A stretch of 64,000 nt of DNA from Pleurocapsa sp. CCALA 161 (lineage in GTDB: Bacteria > Cyanobacteriota > Cyanobacteriia > Cyanobacteriales > Xenococcaceae), in assembly GCF_003003995.1 (NCBI RefSeq), contig NZ_PVWF01000007.1, positions 21,340-85,339 of the forward strand, read 5' to 3'. The translations under genes and the position numbers were made by a program. Below are positions 54,123-63,296 of this stretch, piece by piece (the stretch's first letter is position 1; every line of letters starts with the position of its first letter). The notes beneath the pieces were generated by a model. It made no database searches. It worked only from the letters and a program-made list of their open reading frames with translations, and was not told where the DNA came from.

Positions 54123-54660
54123 ATTAGTCCTCTATTATTTAAGATTCAGGGTTATGTTATACCACAGGCAGCTTTTTGGCTGTGATAAATGCTGACGTTT
54201 TCTCAACTTTGGGAATAAACCGTTATTTATTACAACTTAATTATAAGACCTGCTATTATCCAGTTATTTTTTTTGAATTACGGTTTCCCCTAAGTAAGTA
54301 TTTATACTCTACAATCTAACATGGCTCGAATTGTACTCACCTCAAATCTATCTATAGACTTAACCCTATTCTTGAGCTTTAGTTAAATACTTCAGACAAT
54401 TATAATAATAACGTTTGCAGTTGAGGCACAACAAGATTAAACCCAGGCATAACACACTCGGTCAGCTTAAAATACTTAAGCGCTATTTAAGAAAAATTTT
54501 GAATATTTTAATTATTTAGACCCTGGCTCAACCAAAATTACGATTAGGCTTCCCTAGAGGATTCCCTAAAGGGTATATCCGCAGATGTATCCGTGATAGA
54601 TACCTTCGCGTCACGCCTAGCCCTCGGATCACCAATCAATAGCAATCAAGCAATAAATTT
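54123..54660. other. Spacer between cp12 and the MFS gene
   Basis: The 538 bases contain the cp12 promoter region on one side and, at 54540-54606, a dispersed palindromic repeat (listed separately). No further gene or RNA was recognised. Confidence 0.45.
54540..54606. repeat. Dispersed repeat, copy 2
   Basis: The segment starts CGATTAGGCTTCCCTAGAGG and continues with ATTCCCTAAAGGGTATATCC, matching in blocks the reverse complement of 21811-21878. Internal palindromes (CCCTAGAGG, CCCTAAAGGG) are typical of the small cyanobacterial repeats in this window. It lies 55 bases upstream of the MFS start. Confidence 0.5.
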
Positions 54661-55887
54661 ATGGCTGAGGTATTGAATTTTAGTTTCAAGGTGTGGATTT
54701 TGGCAGCGGGCAGACTATTATCGGAAATTGGTACTGGCTTTACTTTGTTTTACGCGCCGATTTTTTTCGTCAACGAAGTAGGACTGTCATCGACGCTAGT
54801 GGGGATTGCTTTGGGGAGTGGCTCAGTTTCTGGTGTTGTGGGCAGATTTTTGGCAGGAGAGGGAGTAGATTCACCTCGTTGGGGACGCAGGAAAGTTTTA
54901 TTGGCCTCCGCTGCCATCTCAATTTTGGCAGACGTGGTGTTATCTTTATCGTTTAATTTTGCGACCCTGGTATTAGGCAATTTATTGATGGGTTTTGGGG
55001 TAGGGATGTATTGGCCAGCTACCGAAGCAGCCATCATCGATTTAACTACTCCCCAACAGCGTAATGAGGCGTTTGCGATAACTCGACTGGCAGATAGTTT
55101 GGGATTGAGTTTAGGGGTGGTGTTAGGTGGTGCTTTAATTGCCAACTCTGGCAACTATCGAACTTTGTTTGTGATTGATGGTATTTCCTTTGCTGTCTTT
55201 TTTGCCGTAATTTATTTTGCGATCGCCGAAACTTATCAATTTAAATCACAATCGGCAGATCATCAGCCTAATGGCTGGTCTTTTGCTTTTCGCGATCGCG
55301 TTTTAATGGTATTTGTGGCGGTTAATATTTTATTTACCATCTATCTATCCCAGGTACAAAGTACCATGCCTTTGTATTTAAAAAACTTTGTTCAATTAGC
55401 TGACTCCACCACAGGTTTCTCCGAAAAAATTATCAGTGGTTTATTTACTTGGCATATTGCCTTGGCGGCAATTTGCCAGCTTCCTGTTGCTTGGATACTC
55501 AATCGCTTTACTCGGATTGCAGGATTAAGCTTGTCTTTTCTAATTTGGGGAATAGCCTTTATCTTAGTTTGGGTGACGGGCAATATGCCCAATCATACTT
55601 TGATTTGGGCAGGCTTAACATTAGGCGTAATGTCTTTAGGCATGGTGACATATACCCCTGTTGCTTCTGGCTTAGTGGCAGAATTAGCGCCTGAATCCTT
55701 GCGCGGAGTGTATTTTTCGATTAATTCTCAATGCTGGGCGATCGGCTATTTTATCGGCCCTCCATTAGGCGGCTGGGCTTTGGATCATCCGCAATTCACT
55801 AACTATTTTTGGCTCATCTGTGCAGCCTCAATCTTATTAGGTTTGGCAATTTTACAGTATCTTCAAAGGTTAATTAAAGCTAGATAG
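54661..55887 (+). CDS. Major facilitator superfamily transporter
   Basis: The 408-residue protein has about 12 membrane segments. The MFS motif between helices 2 and 3 is present as GRFLAGEGVDSPRWGRRKVL near residue 62, and the helix 4-5 region includes LLMGFGVGMYWPATEAAIID and RLADSLGLSLGVVLGG. A drug or metabolite exporter is likely, but the substrate cannot be predicted. The gene stands alone with ATG 54661. Confidence 0.9.
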   Translation: MAEVLNFSFKVWILAAGRLLSEIGTGFTLFYAPIFFVNEVGLSSTLVGIALGSGSVSGVVGRFLAGEGVDSPRWGRRKVLLASAAISILADVVLSLSFNFATLVLGNLLMGFGVGMYWPATEAAIIDLTTPQQRNEAFAITRLADSLGLSLGVVLGGALIANSGNYRTLFVIDGISFAVFFAVIYFAIAETYQFKSQSADHQPNGWSFAFRDRVLMVFVAVNILFTIYLSQVQSTMPLYLKNFVQLADSTTGFSEKIISGLFTWHIALAAICQLPVAWILNRFTRIAGLSLSFLIWGIAFILVWVTGNMPNHTLIWAGLTLGVMSLGMVTYTPVASGLVAELAPESLRGVYFSINSQCWAIGYFIGPPLGGWALDHPQFTNYFWLICAASILLGLAILQYLQRLIKAR

Positions 55888-56299
55888 TTCAATTTGCCTA
55901 AATTAAACATAATTCATTAGAAAAAACTAGAAAAACAAATTAATAATTTAGCAAGCTTCAAATATTAATAAAAAAGCAAAACTCATATAATTACTGGGTA
56001 AACAAAAAATATCCGTGTTTATCTATAATTCATCTGTGTACGCAAAGACAATTTTTATAAGTAATTTGACGGACTAATTTGAATAAAAAGATTAAGAAAT
56101 TAATTATTATGGATAACTTAAAATTCCAAACAAATACTTAATTGGTTAGCTTTTAGCTTGTTTCGACATTTACTTATATTCTTCGATCTATCGACAATAC
56201 ATAAAAATATTGCTAACTTCAAAGAGTATTATTTTCTGGCTAGCATCTTGTTAAACAACATAATAGGCAGAAATATAGAAGAAGTATAATCTTGCTTTT
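55888..56299. other. 412-base A+T-rich spacer
   Basis: Spacer between two plus-strand genes, holding the presumed promoter of the GGDEF gene. Very A+T-rich with no HIP1 octamer. I see no gene, tRNA or strong hairpin. Confidence 0.4.
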
Positions 56300-57736
56300 A
56301 TGTCCCAAAAAGCTGCTGTTGATTTAACCAATGTTAATTTGCAGAATGAAGCTGGTTTAACGAAAAAAATAACTGAGTTAATTCCGAATATTATCTATAT
56401 ATACGACTTAGAAAAAAAGTGTAATATTTATTCTAATTCTTTAAGCAGAAAAATTTTGGGCTATTCTGACTCAGAATTAAAGTCGATGAAACGGTCATTG
56501 AGTAGAATATTTCATCCCGAAGATTTACTGGCGATCGCCCAACACCATCAAGACTGTTTGCATCTAAATCAGGGCAATTATTTAACTATCGAATATCGAG
56601 TCCAGGATAAGCAAGGCAATTGGCATTGGTTGGAAAGCAAAGACACGGTTTTTGAACGAGACGCTTTTGGTAAACCGATTAAAATCTTAGGGGTTGCTCA
56701 AGACATTACCGAAATCAAAGAAATTAAGCTTAAATTAACGGAAAAAGTCAAAGCTCTAGAAACCTGGCGCGATCAGCATCTGAAGCTGGCAACAATGAAT
56801 GAGTTTTTGCAGGCTTGCCTAACTCTTAAAGAAGCACAAACAGCCTTAAGCAGTCTTTTGCAGCCATTATTTCCTCAGACTCATGGCGCGGTTTATCTGA
56901 TGAAAAATAGCAAAAATTCACTACAAGCGATCGCCACTTGGGGAATGGTTAACAGCAGTACTTTCGAAACTCATGAATGTTGGGCATTACGCAAGGGAGA
57001 TTCACATCTAGCTTATCCTAGTACTCCAGGAATCTATTGTAGTCATGTTGATGCTGATAACTGCCATCAACCAACTTTATGCATCCCTATGATTGCCAGA
57101 GGTCAAACTTTAGGCATGTTACATTTATGTTTTAAAACTTCTGACCCGATCAGTGAATTAATTCAAGAATTGTCAAAAACAGTCGCACAAAATATAGCCA
57201 TGTCCTTTGCCAGTCTCGAGCTTCAAGAAAAGCTGAGATATCAAAGTCTGCGAGATCCGCTGACTAAATTATACAATCGTCGCTATTTACAAGAATCTTT
57301 GAAGAAAGAGCTAGATCGCGCTCAGAGAAAGCAGCAGTTTGTGGGCATTATCATGATTGATATTGATCACTTTAAAAAGTTCAATGATATCTATGGTCAT
57401 AGTGTCGGAGATTTAGTCTTAAAAGAAGTTGGCAATTACCTGTTATCGCAAATCCGTCAGTATGATATTGCCTGTCGTTATGGAGGAGAAGAATTAGTAA
57501 TTGTGATGCCTGATGCCTCCATTGAAAATACAATCCTGCGGGCAGAAGAAATTAGGGTGGGAATTAAACAATTAAAACTTGAACACGGTCATCAACAACT
57601 TAAATCGATTACGGTTTCGATTGGCGTAAGCTGTTTCCCTGACGATGGTATCCATAGCGAGCAGTTAATTCAAGCAGCAGATAAGGCTTTATATCAAGCA
57701 AAAGAACAGGGGCGCGATCGCGTTAAACGATATTGA
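56300..57736 (+). CDS. PAS-GAF-GGDEF diguanylate cyclase
   Basis: The 478-residue protein has a PAS fold with PAC tail (residues about 20-145, YIYDLEKKCNIYSNSLSRKI ... GVAQDITEIKEI), a GAF domain (about 160-310, with CWALRKGDSHL and LCIPMIARGQTLGMLHL), and a GGDEF domain (about 315-478). The cyclase motif is YGGEELVIVMPDA with GGEEL, an active variant; DPLTKLYNRRYLQESL and MIDIDHFKKFNDIYGHSVGD support activity. No RxxD inhibitory site is evident before the motif (RQYDIACRYGGEE contains RQYD, which could be one). It makes cyclic-di-GMP in response to an unknown signal. No membrane segment. Confidence 0.92.
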   Translation: MSQKAAVDLTNVNLQNEAGLTKKITELIPNIIYIYDLEKKCNIYSNSLSRKILGYSDSELKSMKRSLSRIFHPEDLLAIAQHHQDCLHLNQGNYLTIEYRVQDKQGNWHWLESKDTVFERDAFGKPIKILGVAQDITEIKEIKLKLTEKVKALETWRDQHLKLATMNEFLQACLTLKEAQTALSSLLQPLFPQTHGAVYLMKNSKNSLQAIATWGMVNSSTFETHECWALRKGDSHLAYPSTPGIYCSHVDADNCHQPTLCIPMIARGQTLGMLHLCFKTSDPISELIQELSKTVAQNIAMSFASLELQEKLRYQSLRDPLTKLYNRRYLQESLKKELDRAQRKQQFVGIIMIDIDHFKKFNDIYGHSVGDLVLKEVGNYLLSQIRQYDIACRYGGEELVIVMPDASIENTILRAEEIRVGIKQLKLEHGHQQLKSITVSIGVSCFPDDGIHSEQLIQAADKALYQAKEQGRDRVKRY

Positions 57737-57778
57737 TCAACGTGATTTCAACTTGTTAAATGGTGAAGTTTGCTCAAA

Positions 57779-57806
57779 GGGAGAAGGGAAAAGGGAAAAG
57801 GGAAAA
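57779..57806. repeat. Heptamer tandem array (GGGAAAA type)
   Basis: Four units: GGGAGAA, GGGAAAA, GGGAAAA, GGGAAAA, 43 bases after the GGDEF gene stop. Confidence 0.7.
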
Positions 57807-57887
57807 GGCACACTTGCTTAAATCACAGAGCAATTCAGGTATGATAACTACAATGACCGCTTTCCCTCAGAAATTTTAAAGCTAAGA

Positions 57888-57917
57888 GTGAGGCATCGCG
57901 TCACCGCGATGCCTCAC
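57888..57917. repeat. Perfect 13-bp inverted repeat
   Basis: GTGAGGCATCGCG and its exact complement are separated by four bases (TCAC). No T run follows, so it is more like a REP palindrome than a terminator. The next array starts 7 bases later. Confidence 0.75.
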
Positions 57918-57923
57918 CCGAAG

Positions 57924-57951
57924 GGCTGACAGCTAATAGCTAATAGCTATA
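57924..57951. repeat. Heptamer tandem array (AGCTAAT type)
   Basis: Four units: GGCTGAC, AGCTAAT, AGCTAAT, AGCTATA. It ends five bases before the ATG of the methyltransferase gene, where a ribosome-binding site would normally lie. Confidence 0.75.
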
Positions 57952-57955
57952 AAGT

Positions 57956-59077
57956 ATGAACAATTATTTTGCTACGGTGTCTCGTGGCTTGGAAGAAGTA
58001 GCTGCGGATGAACTAAGACGAATTGGAGCAGGAGACGTACGCCCAGAATTTACAGGGGTACATTTTCGAGGCGATCAAAAATTACTCTATAAGGCAAATC
58101 TTTGGACGAGGACTACTTTTCGGATCTTAAAACCGATCGCCAGAGTCAAAAGTTTTAATGGTGATGAGCTATATCGCAGTATCCAGAAGATTGACTGGTC
58201 AGAATATCTCGATCCTGATATGACTTTAGCTGTTACCTGTACAGGCAAGAATAAACTCCTCAATCATACTCATTTCACAGCGCTACAGATCAAAAATGCG
58301 ATTACCGACTGGCAAAAGGTGAGAGGGGGAAAACGCTCTAGCGTAGATACGGATAAACCAGATCTGCAAATTAATGCTCATATTGACGAAAAGCACTGCA
58401 TCATTAGCCTAGACAGTTCAGGCTCTAGTCTCCATCGTCGGGGATATCGCCCTGCCATTGGTGCTGCACCGATGAAAGAGACTCTAGCAGCAGCTTTGTT
58501 AGATATGGCGGAATGGACACCAGATTTAGCCTTTCTCGATCCCATGTGCGGTAGTGGCACTTTACCGATTGAAGCAACTTTAAAAGCATTGAATGTTGCC
58601 CCTGGACTCTATCGTGATTTTGGCTTTCAAACTTGGTTAGACTACGATCGCAATTTATGGCAAAGTTTGTTAAAAGAAGCTGAAGCACAGCAAAAACACG
58701 ATCTAGAAATACCGATTATTGGGAGCGATCGCGATCTCCAAGTAATTAAGCAAGCCTTTGTGAATGCAGAAAGTTCGGGCTTAGAAGACTATGTGCAGTT
58801 TGCTAGACGAGAGCTTGAGGATGTGGAAGCACCAGCCGATCACGGGGTTTTAATCTGCAATCCGCCTTATGGTGTCAGACTTGGTACAGAAGCCGAATTA
58901 GGTGAACTATATAAACTGTTGGGAGATATCTTTAAGCAGCGATTTAAGGGATGGACAGCCTATGTTCTTACAGGTAGTATGAAGCTTTCCAAACAGGTGG
59001 GCTTGAGGACTTCTAAGCGGATTAAACTCTATAACGGCGCAATTCCCTGTACTTTGTTGAAATACGAAATGTATTAA
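57956..59077 (+). CDS. THUMP-domain class I RNA methyltransferase (RlmL N-terminal type)
   Basis: The 373-residue protein has a THUMP RNA-binding domain (NNYFATVSRGLEEVAADELR ... FTALQIKNAITDWQK) and a Rossmann methyltransferase domain: SAM loop FLDPMCGSGTLPIEATLKAL near residue 193 and catalytic NPPYGVRLG near residue 301, typical of N2-guanine methylation. Bacterial relatives modify 23S rRNA G2445. The start ATG 57956 fits the family N-terminus, although the upstream sequence is a heptamer array with no clear ribosome-binding site. Confidence 0.92.
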   Translation: MNNYFATVSRGLEEVAADELRRIGAGDVRPEFTGVHFRGDQKLLYKANLWTRTTFRILKPIARVKSFNGDELYRSIQKIDWSEYLDPDMTLAVTCTGKNKLLNHTHFTALQIKNAITDWQKVRGGKRSSVDTDKPDLQINAHIDEKHCIISLDSSGSSLHRRGYRPAIGAAPMKETLAAALLDMAEWTPDLAFLDPMCGSGTLPIEATLKALNVAPGLYRDFGFQTWLDYDRNLWQSLLKEAEAQQKHDLEIPIIGSDRDLQVIKQAFVNAESSGLEDYVQFARRELEDVEAPADHGVLICNPPYGVRLGTEAELGELYKLLGDIFKQRFKGWTAYVLTGSMKLSKQVGLRTSKRIKLYNGAIPCTLLKYEMY

Positions 59078-59175
59078 AATCGCTTAGGGATTAGCAATAT
59101 CTTAAAAGCTTATAGCTCAAAACTAGTTAATCAACAACGTAGTCTATTAAATTAAAAACTATTAAAAACTACTGT

Positions 59176-60075
59176 ATGTCAGAGCGAATAGTACGTAAGG
59201 CAATAATCCCTGCTGCGGGTTTGGGAACACGGATGTATCCCGCTACTAAAGCCCTAAAAAAAGAGTTGTTACCAATCATTGATCGAGATGGACGCGCCAA
59301 GCCGATTATTCTGGCAATTGTGGAAGAAGCCATCAGCGCAGGGATCGAAGAAGTGGGAATTGTAGTGCAGCCAGGCGATCGCGATTTGTTTTACGACCTT
59401 TTCAAGTCTCCTCCTAAACCTGAATTATGGTCAAAACTGTCAGCAGAAAATAAGCAATATAGTGAATATTTAGTAGCTTTAGGCGATCGCATCACAATTC
59501 TAACTCAAACTGAACAACAAGGCTTTGGTCATGCGGTTTACTGCGCCCGCGATTGGGTAGACAATCAGCCGTTTCTACTTTTGCTTGGGGATCATGTTTA
59601 CACTTCGGCGATTGACTCTAGCTGTGCTGCACAGATGATAGATATTTATCAACAACATAAAACTAGCGTGATTGGGATCACCATCATGCAGGATAAAATC
59701 ATTCATAAGGCGGGGTGCGTTAGCGGCAAATGGAAAACTGAACAAGCTATCTTAGAAATTGCTCAAATCTACGAAAAACCTACTCTAGAATATGCCAGGG
59801 AACATTTACAAGTCCCTGGAATGGCTAATGATGAATTCTTGGGGGTGTTTGGTATGTATGTCCTCGAACCAGTAATTTTTGAACTTTTAGCTTTAGAAAT
59901 AGATAATAACGAACGTTTCCAAGGCGAGTTTCAACTGACAACCTGCTTAGATAAATTAAGACAGCAACATAGTGCGATCGCTTATCTCGTTCAGGGACAA
60001 TATTACGATACAGGGATGCCCCTTTTCTATCGCCAAGCCCTGATCGACTATTACAGACGTGCAAAGTTAGATTAG
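59176..60075 (+). CDS. GalU-type UTP-glucose-1-phosphate uridylyltransferase
   Basis: The 299-residue nucleotidyltransferase begins with the sugar-nucleotide signature IIPAAGLGTRMYPATKALKK (Gly-rich loop and catalytic Arg/Lys), then PIILAIVEEAISAGIEEVGI, TEQQGFGHAVYCARDWV near residue 116, the metal Asp in LLLLGDHVY near residue 137, FLGVFGMYVLEP and EFQLTTCLDKL. This is the GalU arrangement, so it probably makes UDP-glucose; another sugar is possible. Start ATG 59176. It is followed by a perfect 28-bp palindrome. Confidence 0.85.
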   Translation: MSERIVRKAIIPAAGLGTRMYPATKALKKELLPIIDRDGRAKPIILAIVEEAISAGIEEVGIVVQPGDRDLFYDLFKSPPKPELWSKLSAENKQYSEYLVALGDRITILTQTEQQGFGHAVYCARDWVDNQPFLLLLGDHVYTSAIDSSCAAQMIDIYQQHKTSVIGITIMQDKIIHKAGCVSGKWKTEQAILEIAQIYEKPTLEYAREHLQVPGMANDEFLGVFGMYVLEPVIFELLALEIDNNERFQGEFQLTTCLDKLRQQHSAIAYLVQGQYYDTGMPLFYRQALIDYYRRAKLD

Positions 60076-60113
60076 GACATGTTTAGTTAACTTTTCTTAG
60101 GTAGTACGGCGCG

Positions 60114-60141
60114 TTTTTGGTAAGAATATTCTTACCAAAAA
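60114..60141. terminator. Perfect 28-bp palindrome, likely bidirectional terminator
   Basis: TTTTTGGTAAGAAT is followed at once by its exact complement, so each strand ends the hairpin with A/T runs. It is flanked by GGCGCG and GCCGCC. It lies 38 bases after the nucleotidyltransferase stop and also downstream of the minus-strand gene at 60216. Confidence 0.7.
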
Positions 60142-60166
60142 GCCGCCTTAGGTAGTAAATGTCCTA

Positions 60167-60214
60167 ACTTCTGACTTCTGACTTCTGACTTCTGACTCCT
60201 AACTCCTAACTCCT
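60167..60214. repeat. Heptamer tandem array (ACTTCTG and ACTCCTA units)
   Basis: Four perfect ACTTCTG units are followed by two ACTCCTA units and a partial ACTCCT. It lies between the palindrome and the stop codon of the small minus-strand gene. The longest array of the plus-strand 57-60 kb stretch. Confidence 0.8.
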
Positions 60215-60215
60215 C

Positions 60216-60419
60216 TCAAGGTCTTAGCTTCATATCATGAAAATACTGATTCACTCCATAGTATTCCATGACAACTGGTATTTTAGGATTTGATAAGCGA
60301 TTATCTAAAAAATAAATGATTTTTTGGCAAGTATCATAACAGCCGATAGTGGCAATCAGCGTACTATTAATAAAAATTCCCCACCGTCCATTTTCTAGTT
60401 GTTCGCAATAATATGCCAT
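60216..60419 (-). CDS. Small hypothetical protein
   Basis: The 67-residue product (MAYYCEQLENGRWGIFINST ... CQKIIYFLDNRLSN) has two Cys 21 residues apart and no signal or membrane segment. The start MAYY plus E-x-G-x-W-G-I-F resembles short cyanobacterial proteins with a W-x-V/I-F strand, but I cannot assign a family. The stop codon adjoins a heptamer array. Coding status is likely but not proven. Confidence 0.45.
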   Translation of the reverse strand: MAYYCEQLENGRWGIFINSTLIATIGCYDTCQKIIYFLDNRLSNPKIPVVMEYYGVNQYFHDMKLRP

Positions 60420-60878
60420 CAGTTTGTTGATTTTACTCCCTATGTTCTATTGATTCTATTGATTGAATAATCTAGAGTTTACTAAAATAAAATTGTAGGC
60501 TCGCTAAAAGCTAATGTCTTTATTATATAAAGATAATTAAATAATAGCTTAAATAAATCTGTAATTTAAACAACAAAGCTACTTTTTATGCTGTACTCTA
60601 CCTTTTAAAGCAAAAAATGTATTGTAAAGTACAAATTAAATGAAATTTGTTTGTTGTAAGGAAAATTTATTCTCTGAAAGAGCGATGAAATAGCCCTACA
60701 AGATTAGGTTAGGACAGAAAAGTAAATAGCTTGTAAGTAACAAGTAAAGATTGTCCTCATACAAGTGCGTATCGCTATATTTGTTTGACTTGTTTTACTT
60801 CTTATTAAGTAAAGACAATCCAATGTTTCTCTACGATAGGATCTTAAACGATGTTTTGGTTGAATTGCGAGTTAACAA
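60420..60878. other. 459-base divergent spacer
   Basis: It separates two divergent small genes and must contain the promoter of the gene at 60879. Repeated AAGTAA-type words occur around 60730-60810 (TTGTAAGTAACAAGTAAAG and TTATTAAGTAAAG). No RNA gene was recognised. Confidence 0.4.
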
Positions 60879-61385
60879 ATGAATTATCTAGTTGCTGTAT
60901 TACCCGATCGCATTCAAGCGGAAGAAGCTTACACAGCGTTAGAAAAAGCTGGTATTCCCCTAAGCAAAATGACGATCGCTGGGCGGGGATATAAAAGCGC
61001 TGATGAAGTAGGTCTATATGATGATAAAGAGCAGGCACGCAAAAAAGCAATTTTTATGGCGTACTGGCTGATTCCTTTCGGTTTTGTGGGCGGATATATT
61101 TTTAATTCAATTACAGGACTGCATAACCTCGATTGGGCAGGAGATCCTGGTAATCATATCGTAGGGGGTTTCTTGGGCGCAATTGGTGGTGCGATGGGCA
61201 GTGTTTTTGTCGGTGGTGGCGCGGGTTGGGCTACTAGTACAGCAGGAGATACTTTTTCCTATCGAGCATATCTGGATGCCAATAAATATTTATTATTGGT
61301 GGACAATGTGGGCGGATTTGGCGATCGCGCTATTCCGATCTTGCGTAAGTTAACACCTGAAATAATTCAAAGCTATAATTCCTAG
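60879..61385 (+). CDS. Stress-type protein with Gly-rich membrane hairpin
   Basis: The 168-residue protein has an N-terminal alpha/beta region (LVAVLPDRIQAEEAYTALEK ... ISKMTIAGRG-like PLSKMTIAGRGYKSADE) and then two hydrophobic Gly-rich segments (WLIPFGFVGGYIF and IVGGFLGAIGGAMGSVFVGG). The end FSYRAYLDANKYLLLVDN forms further strands. This plan, in which a ferredoxin-like fold is followed by a Gly-zipper hairpin, is seen in bacterial general stress proteins of the YflT/DUF1269 kind. Exact function is unknown. Start ATG 60879. Confidence 0.7.
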   Translation: MNYLVAVLPDRIQAEEAYTALEKAGIPLSKMTIAGRGYKSADEVGLYDDKEQARKKAIFMAYWLIPFGFVGGYIFNSITGLHNLDWAGDPGNHIVGGFLGAIGGAMGSVFVGGGAGWATSTAGDTFSYRAYLDANKYLLLVDNVGGFGDRAIPILRKLTPEIIQSYNS

Positions 61386-61539
61386 TTCTGCTAACCTTGA
61401 TCAAGCCCTAATCATTACCGTCAAACTATTAAATGCGATCGCAACTTTATGCTTTTTTTTAAAAGTAGCTGGAGAGATACAAAATTGTTTTCACTCACCT
61501 ACTCTCCTCGCTATCCAAATCCTCCTGGCTATTGAACCG

Positions 61540-63276
61540 TTAATAATGACTTCCTGACTTACGATGCTGAATCGCAGTAATTCCATCTTTTGCAGATACT
61601 TCACCTTGCTCAACTACTGCATAAATCAAAGTGCGATCGCCTGATGGCAAATAACTCTGAACTGTACATTCAATATGAGCCAAGGCATCTTCAATAATCA
61701 AGCAACCATTACCAGCAGGTTTGGTAGTTACATTATTAAAAGAATTAGTACTTTGAGCCGAAAAATTTCTCCTGACAGTTCTACCTTCATTGAGGATATT
61801 TAGCACAAACTTATCCCCTGGGTTACTAATTAAATCCACATTTTGTTCTTTCCCCACCGCAACCATCACTCCAGGAGGATTAAAGGTTGCTTGAGATACC
61901 CAAGAAGTCAACACACCGCTATGATGATTACCTTGATTGGTAGTCAAGACGCAAAGCGAACCAACAATTCTACCGACTGCTTGTTCGGTGCGGTCAATTT
62001 GAGTTTCGGTTACTGCTTGTCGAGGACTACGGAGTTTTTTAGATTTTTTCAGTTTTTGCGTGAATTCTTGACCTGCTTTGATACATTCTTTTAACATCGC
62101 AGTAGTAGGAGAAAAGCGCACACGGATTGGTTCAAAGCCCAAATTGTAGTGGGCATCTTTTAGTTTATTGGCTAACATATCGATCGCTTCTCCACTCCAA
62201 CCATAAGAACCAAACACACCTGCTAATTTGGTTTTCGCTGCGCTAGCTAAGACGATACCTAAGGCGGTTTGAATTTGAGTAGGGGCATGACCACCTAATG
62301 TCGGCGAACCAATGATAAAACCATCACATCTTTGAATTGCGGTGGTAATTTCTGCGGTTGACGCCAGTTCGCAGTTAATCGATTCTACCGCCACTCCCGA
62401 CTGTACTAAGCCATGAGCGATCGCACTAGCAATGGTGGCGGTGTTACCATAAGCAGAAGCGTACATTAAAACTACTTGAAGTTTTTTGCTGGTTTGTTGT
62501 TGACACCACTGATGATAATCATAGCTAAAACGACTCAGACTATATTTAATCAATGAACCATGAGCAGGAGCATAGATTTTGCTAGGAAAAGGCGTAAATT
62601 TAGCTAAAGCAGTTTCTAACTGTTTAGTTTGAGTAGCGTGAAGACAGTCAAAATAGAAACGGCGGTCTAAATCTAATTGTTTCCAATGATCATCAAAGAT
62701 AGATTCATCGCAAACGTGCGCCCCAAAAAACTTATCAGTATAAAGAATTTTGTTTTGAGGATCGTAGGTACATAAGCTATCTACCCAACGAGGCGTAGTG
62801 GTACTAATAAACTGTAATTGATGTCCCTGTCCTAAGTCTAAAGTATCATTATCTCTGACTACTTTAATTTGCGATCGCCATTGAGGAAAAATCAAAGCCC
62901 CCTTGAGGGCATTAACTGCTGGTTTAGTACAGATTATTTGTGCTTGGGGTGCGTGTCCTGCTAGTAATTGTACCGTTGCTAAACGATTGGGGTTTACATG
63001 CTGTAAGATGATGTAGTTTAATTTTTGTAGCTCAAAATGCTGTGCTAAGGTTTCTAAATAAATTTGCGTAAAAGATTGTCCTGGGGGATCGATCAATGCC
63101 GTTTTGTCGGCTTGAATTAAATAGGAATTAGAAGTCGTACCTTTTTGACGAGAGTATTCAACTTCAAACTTTAATCGATCCCAAGTGCGCGATCGCAATA
63201 CTTGGGTATTTGTACCAATATTTGCTATTTGAACGTCTTTTTTTTTGGCTGTTGGTTGAATAGTTGTTTGTTTCAT
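61540..63276 (-). CDS. flv2: Diflavin flavodiiron protein, Flv2-like
   Basis: The 578-residue protein has three domains: a metallo-beta-lactamase-like domain (about 30-255), a flavodoxin domain (about 265-400, YASAYGNTATIASAIAHGLV) and a flavin reductase domain (about 430-578, GRIVGSLCVLTTNQGNHHSG) ending AIQHRKSGSHY. The diiron motif is altered: HVNPNR stands where canonical proteins have H-x-E-x-D-H, which is the known condition of Flv1 and Flv2. Upstream neighbours are an Sll0218-like gene and the flv4 3' end, so it is Flv2. With Flv4 it forms a heterodimer that takes electrons at the photosystem II acceptor side at low CO2 and high light. Start ATG 63276. Confidence 0.92.
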   Translation of the reverse strand: MKQTTIQPTAKKKDVQIANIGTNTQVLRSRTWDRLKFEVEYSRQKGTTSNSYLIQADKTALIDPPGQSFTQIYLETLAQHFELQKLNYIILQHVNPNRLATVQLLAGHAPQAQIICTKPAVNALKGALIFPQWRSQIKVVRDNDTLDLGQGHQLQFISTTTPRWVDSLCTYDPQNKILYTDKFFGAHVCDESIFDDHWKQLDLDRRFYFDCLHATQTKQLETALAKFTPFPSKIYAPAHGSLIKYSLSRFSYDYHQWCQQQTSKKLQVVLMYASAYGNTATIASAIAHGLVQSGVAVESINCELASTAEITTAIQRCDGFIIGSPTLGGHAPTQIQTALGIVLASAAKTKLAGVFGSYGWSGEAIDMLANKLKDAHYNLGFEPIRVRFSPTTAMLKECIKAGQEFTQKLKKSKKLRSPRQAVTETQIDRTEQAVGRIVGSLCVLTTNQGNHHSGVLTSWVSQATFNPPGVMVAVGKEQNVDLISNPGDKFVLNILNEGRTVRRNFSAQSTNSFNNVTTKPAGNGCLIIEDALAHIECTVQSYLPSGDRTLIYAVVEQGEVSAKDGITAIQHRKSGSHY

Positions 63277-63296
63277 GGTTTTTGATGTTTGTGTTA

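Noticed and set aside
57888..57917. Terminator of the GGDEF gene
   Set aside because: The stem is perfect, but no T run follows on either strand, so it is listed as a repeat.
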